Shown here one piece after another: positions 61,985 through 64,000 of a DNA stretch of 64,000 nucleotides (positions within the stretch are counted from its first letter, which is position 1; every line of letters begins with the position of its first letter). The stretch covers positions 28,222 through 92,221 of the forward strand of contig JAVBMR010000007.1 of NCBI GenBank assembly GCA_031552235.1. Direction: 5' to 3'. The notes under the pieces were generated by a model. The model was not told the DNA's origin, ran no database searches, and saw only the letters and a list, made by a program, of their open reading frames with translations. Both the position numbers and the translations under genes were made by a program. The DNA comes from WRDF01 sp031552235. GTDB taxonomy: Bacteria > Bacteroidota > Bacteroidia > Bacteroidales > Rikenellaceae.

Positions 61985-62385
61985 TATTTGTGTGTTTTAA
62001 AGTATTCCTGAATCGTTTCCCGGTCGCGGTCTACCGCCGTTTTGAGTTCATCGGCCGAATGAAACACGCGTTCCCCGCGTATGTATTCCAGCAATTCGAC
62101 CTCTATGACTTTCCCGTAAAGGTCGCCGTCGAAGCCGAAAATATTTATCTCCAGCACCGTGCCGCCCGGCTTTGTGTCGGGGTTTACGGGAGCGCCGGGG
62201 ATCGTGTTCTTGCGGCCGACATTCGCCATGCCATCGTAAACCTGTCCGTCAACAACTGCCCGCGCCGCGTAGACGCCCTCGGTTATCGCCGTGCCGCTGT
62301 CGAGCGCGATGTTGGCTGTCGGGAAGCCCAACTTCCGACCCAACCGTTTGCCGCTGATGACCGTCCCCGTGATTTTCGTTGCCAT
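61984..62385 (-). CDS. Stand-alone riboflavin kinase domain protein
   Basis: A 133-aa protein that matches only the C-terminal riboflavin kinase domain of bifunctional RibF. SGKRLGRKLGFPTANI is the kinase signature, and NVGRKNTIPG, VLEINIFGFDGDLYGK and EVELLEYIRGERVF follow as in RibF. The FMN adenylyltransferase domain is missing. The ATG at 62385 was chosen because the longer frame to 62538 runs through the terminator of the upstream gene. A second, full RibF may exist elsewhere. It is co-translated with ahcY. Confidence 0.87.
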   Translation of the reverse strand: MATKITGTVISGKRLGRKLGFPTANIALDSGTAITEGVYAARAVVDGQVYDGMANVGRKNTIPGAPVNPDTKPGGTVLEINIFGFDGDLYGKVIEVELLEYIRGERVFHSADELKTAVDRDRETIQEYFKTHK

Positions 62386-62405
62386 GATGATGAATGATTC
62401 GCCGG

Positions 62406-62413
62406 CAAAGTTA
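62406..62413 (-). promoter_or_regulatory. Candidate -7 element for the riboflavin kinase-ahcY unit
   Basis: On the minus strand this reads TAACTTTG. It lies about 20 bp before the start and abuts the terminator of the upstream lipoprotein gene. No -33 element is clear. Confidence 0.4.
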
Positions 62414-62450
62414 ATAAAAATGGCGGCATTACGAAAAGTAATGCCGCCAT
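62414..62450 (-). terminator. Terminator of the lipoprotein gene
   Basis: A perfect 13-bp stem (ATGGCGGCATTAC with its complement, loop of five) is followed by TTTTTATT on the minus strand, 18 bp past the stop. Confidence 0.92.
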
Positions 62451-62468
62451 GTTCACGCGTGCCTGTTT

Positions 62469-62945
62469 TTACCTCCATTGCACAGGCAGCGGACCCGTGT
62501 ATTCGCCCTGGACCGCGCCTATTCCAACCATAGTGCATTTGAATGTAATCGTGTAGGTTTCGTTGGCTTCGGAATATTTAATCACTACTTTGCCAGAGGT
62601 GACGTCTCCCGATCCGCTGTTCGGGCCGCCGTAACCGCAGAATGTCCCTGAGTTCCCGCTCTCGCTGAAATTGTAGGTTCCTGCGGGAATACGTGTTTTC
62701 CCTTTCGCGCAATACATTTCGAGCTGAACGAAGATTCCGCTGCCGTACAACTCCACATCGATGTTGCATACGTTTCCTTCATCGCCGTGATTCGCCTGCA
62801 AAGCGTTGGTGATGTCGTAAGTCTGGCCTCCGCAGGACATGGCGTTGTCGAGATTGACCGACAGGCCGCCGTCGCCGCCATCGTCTTTCTTGCATGAAGC
62901 GGTCAGTGCCGCCGCGGCGAGCAGAAGTAGAAAAATCTTTTTCAT
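62469..62945 (-). CDS. Small lipoprotein of unknown function
   Basis: A 158-aa lipoprotein. The signal ends LTASCKKDDGGDGG, a lipobox followed by the Asp/Gly-rich spacer typical of surface-exposed Bacteroidota lipoproteins. The mature part is predicted all-beta with several Cys (SCGGQTYD, VCNIDVELYG, MYCAKGKTRI, FCGYGGPNSG) and ends LPVQWR. I do not recognise a domain. It is divergent from a small XRE regulator with palindromic sites between them. Confidence 0.75.
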   Translation of the reverse strand: MKKIFLLLLAAAALTASCKKDDGGDGGLSVNLDNAMSCGGQTYDITNALQANHGDEGNVCNIDVELYGSGIFVQLEMYCAKGKTRIPAGTYNFSESGNSGTFCGYGGPNSGSGDVTSGKVVIKYSEANETYTITFKCTMVGIGAVQGEYTGPLPVQWR

Positions 62946-62972
62946 TTGATAAATGATTTAGGGTTAATAATC

Positions 62973-63044
62973 CATATGTATCATATATGATAACATATGT
63001 GCAAATATATACATTTTTCTTTGTTATCAAATAAGATAACAAAG
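62973..63044. promoter_or_regulatory. Divergent regulatory region: two GATAAC palindromes and a promoter
   Basis: CTTTGTTATC at 63019-63028 is repeated as its complement, GATAACAAAG, at 63035-63044, ending 2 bp before the XRE start codon. A second, imperfect palindrome with the same GATAAC word lies at 62973-62999. On the minus strand TTTG (63028-63031), 18 bp, TATATTTG (63002-63009) forms a promoter for the lipoprotein gene. The first palindrome covers its -33 element and the second lies near its start site. These look like operators for the XRE protein. Confidence 0.6.
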
Positions 63045-63046
63045 AA

Positions 63047-63265
63047 ATGGACGAATCTGAATTGTTTATCAAGGTGGGCGAGCGGATACGGGATTTCAGG
63101 CAGGGGCAGTCTATGAGCCAGAGCAGCCTTGCTGACGAATGCGATTTCGAGCGGTCGAACATGTCGCGTATCGAGGCGGGGCGGACCAACCTCACTCTGC
63201 GCAGCCTCTTTCGCATCAGCCGCGCACTTGGCGTGAAACTGTCCGATCTGCTCGATGTCGAGTGA
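63047..63265 (+). CDS. Small XRE-family transcriptional regulator
   Basis: A 72-aa protein that is almost entirely one helix-turn-helix domain: RIRDFRQGQSMSQSSLADEC, then the recognition helix around ERSNMSRIEAGRTNLTL, and a final LFRISRALGVKLSDLLDVE. There is no second domain. Its start codon directly follows a 10-bp palindrome, which points to autorepression and to control of the divergent lipoprotein gene. No toxin gene is adjacent. Confidence 0.88.
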   Translation: MDESELFIKVGERIRDFRQGQSMSQSSLADECDFERSNMSRIEAGRTNLTLRSLFRISRALGVKLSDLLDVE

Positions 63266-63393
63266 CGAAGTGGATTCGGTTGCGATAAAAAACCGGCCGG
63301 GCTTTGTGTAAGTCCGGATAATTTCCTATATTCGCACCCGTTATCGGGCGCGGTTCGTGCTGCGTGCTGAAAACAAAGGTTCTTGTTATTAAC

Positions 63394-63483
63394 GGAGAGA
63401 TGCCAGAGTGGTCGATCGGGGCGGTCTCGAAAACCGTTGTACCCGCGAGGGTACCCAGGGTTCGAATCCCTGTCTCTCCGCCA
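63394..63483 (+). tRNA. tRNA-Ser (anticodon CGA)
   Basis: A class II tRNA with a long variable arm (GTACCCGCGAGGGTAC). Acceptor GGAGAGA pairs with TCTCTCC. The anticodon stem GCGGT/ACCGT holds loop CTCGAAA with anticodon CGA. The T arm is CAGGG TTCGAAT CCCTG. The terminal CCA is encoded. It may be the attachment site of the element whose integrase remnant starts 256 bp downstream. Confidence 0.96.
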
Positions 63484-63504
63484 GGAACACTGGAAATTCG
63501 ATGC

Positions 63505-63537
63505 AAAACCCTGCAAATTAAACGTTTGCAGGGTTTT
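63505..63537 (+). terminator. Terminator after tRNA-Ser
   Basis: AAAACCCTGCAAA and its exact complement form a 13-bp stem with a 7-base loop, followed by CTATTTTG. Confidence 0.85.
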
Positions 63538-63739
63538 CTATTTTGAGTTGACCGGCACCGGAAAGCGGTTTTAGGCAGGCTGACCGGGCCAAATTCGAGA
63601 ACAAAACAGACTGTGCGATGTTGTTCTCGAATCGGCGTCAAACAACTGTGGTTCACAGAATTGCACTCACATGCCGATTGACACGAGTACACGTATTTCA
63701 TACTTTTGACCCATTAAAAACTGTTAAAACTCAAAAGCT

Positions 63740-63874
63740 ATGAAACAGGCGCGATTAACGATCGGATTTTGCATCAAGCGGGCACGAGTATCGGCTGACA
63801 ACCAAGTGCCTATCTACGTCCGGGTGACGGTGGACGGCGACCGCAAGGAACTGGCGACCAACTGGAGTTCCTAA
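63740..63874 (+). pseudogene. Tyrosine recombinase (integrase), N-terminal remnant
   Basis: The frame encodes MKQARLTIGFCIKRARVSAD, then QVPIYVRVTVDGDRKELATN, then WSS and a stop. This is the arm-type DNA-binding start of Bacteroidota tyrosine recombinases (PIYVRVTVDG), cut off after 44 residues. An IS3-family sequence begins right after, so the gene is most likely interrupted by insertion. The rest of the integrase would lie past the window. Its place just downstream of tRNA-Ser in the same direction is typical of an integrative element. Confidence 0.8.
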
Positions 63875-63875
63875 C

Positions 63876-64000
63876 TTAGTCCGCACAAAAAGTTAAGGTT
63901 GTTTAATAATCTTAACTTTGAAAAATGGGAACACACAGGCAGTATGATCGTTCGTTCAAGGAACGTGCGGTTAAGTTGAGTTACGAACGGGATAACATCA
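63876..64000 (+). mobile_element. IS3-family insertion sequence, left end (continues outside)
   Basis: The left boundary lies close to 63870-63880, where the integrase frame is lost; the exact inverted repeat cannot be fixed without the right end. A 9-bp inverted repeat AAAGTTAAG/CTTAACTTT (63889-63919) lies just before the transposase start, a place where IS elements often hold a structure that blocks read-through translation. Confidence 0.7.
63925..64000 (+). CDS. IS3-family transposase OrfA, N terminus (partial)
   Basis: The visible 25 residues begin MGTHRQYDRSFKERAVKL and continue SYERDNI. This is the start of the helix-turn-helix protein OrfA that opens IS3-family transposase pairs. The gene runs off the window, so OrfB and the frameshift site cannot be seen. 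Confidence 0.85.
   Translation, partial: MGTHRQYDRSFKERAVKLSYERDNI

Noticed and set aside
62386..62538. Upstream extension of the riboflavin kinase frame as a missing FAD synthetase part
   Set aside because: It is only 51 codons, runs through a strong terminator and has no nucleotidyltransferase motif.
63047..63265. XRE protein as the antitoxin of a toxin-antitoxin pair
   Set aside because: No toxin-like frame is next to it on the same strand; the next feature is tRNA-Ser.

Overview
The window comes from a high-G+C member of the Bacteroidota, most likely an Alistipes-like Rikenellaceae. Supporting signs are promoters of the phylum's form (TTTG, 18-20 bp, TAnnTTTG), very few Shine-Dalgarno sequences, a MurF-alanine racemase fusion, DUF5686 and DUF4254 proteins, a Bacteroidota-type LptD, and a menaquinone route through futalosine (mqnE, mqnC). 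Assignment to genus is an inference from gene content.

Layout. 1-2.7 kb: the end of a thiamine operon (thiH fragment, thiF), then rfbB. 2.8-10.6 kb, minus strand: a DUF4965 glutaminase-like lipoprotein, a GH76 lipoprotein, a DUF5686 outer-membrane protein and a class I aminotransferase. 10.8-14.1 kb: a four-gene iron-complex/cobalamin ABC importer operon. 14.2-14.9 kb: tRNA-Glu, rpsT, rpmH. 15.4-21.5 kb: mqnE-PASTA-rluD, convergent mqnC, then fhs. 21.7-32.3 kb: a minus-strand amidase-mlaD-mutS2 operon divergent from lptD-dcp-lipoprotein. 32.6-38.2 kb: greA, cardiolipin synthase, an S-type sulfatase, a small orphan protein, mdh and gcvH. 38.3-45.6 kb: GT9 and DUF4254, a glucosaminidase operon, aquaporin, lipase, and an ECF sigma factor with a 54-aa acidic partner. 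45.7-50.4 kb: a GH2 enzyme translationally coupled to an FAD oxidoreductase. 50.6-54.4 kb: zinc-ribbon and Nif3 proteins, a long-tailed MerR regulator, rpmI and rplT. 55.0-63.3 kb: an rRNA methylase paralogue, murF-alr, an acetate-family transporter, a riboflavin kinase-ahcY pair, and a small XRE regulator divergent from a lipoprotein gene. 63.4-64.0 kb: tRNA-Ser(CGA) with an integrase remnant interrupted by an IS3-family element that runs off the window.

Most genes are core envelope, cofactor, one-carbon and translation functions. No CRISPR array, defence island or secondary-metabolite cluster is visible. The most unusual content is intergenic: several dispersed families of 70-350 bp multi-hairpin repeats. 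In these, stem sequences change between copies while pairing and spacing are kept. One family appears to carry inverted ends resembling TTGCGGATAAGYAT, as expected of MITE-like elements.
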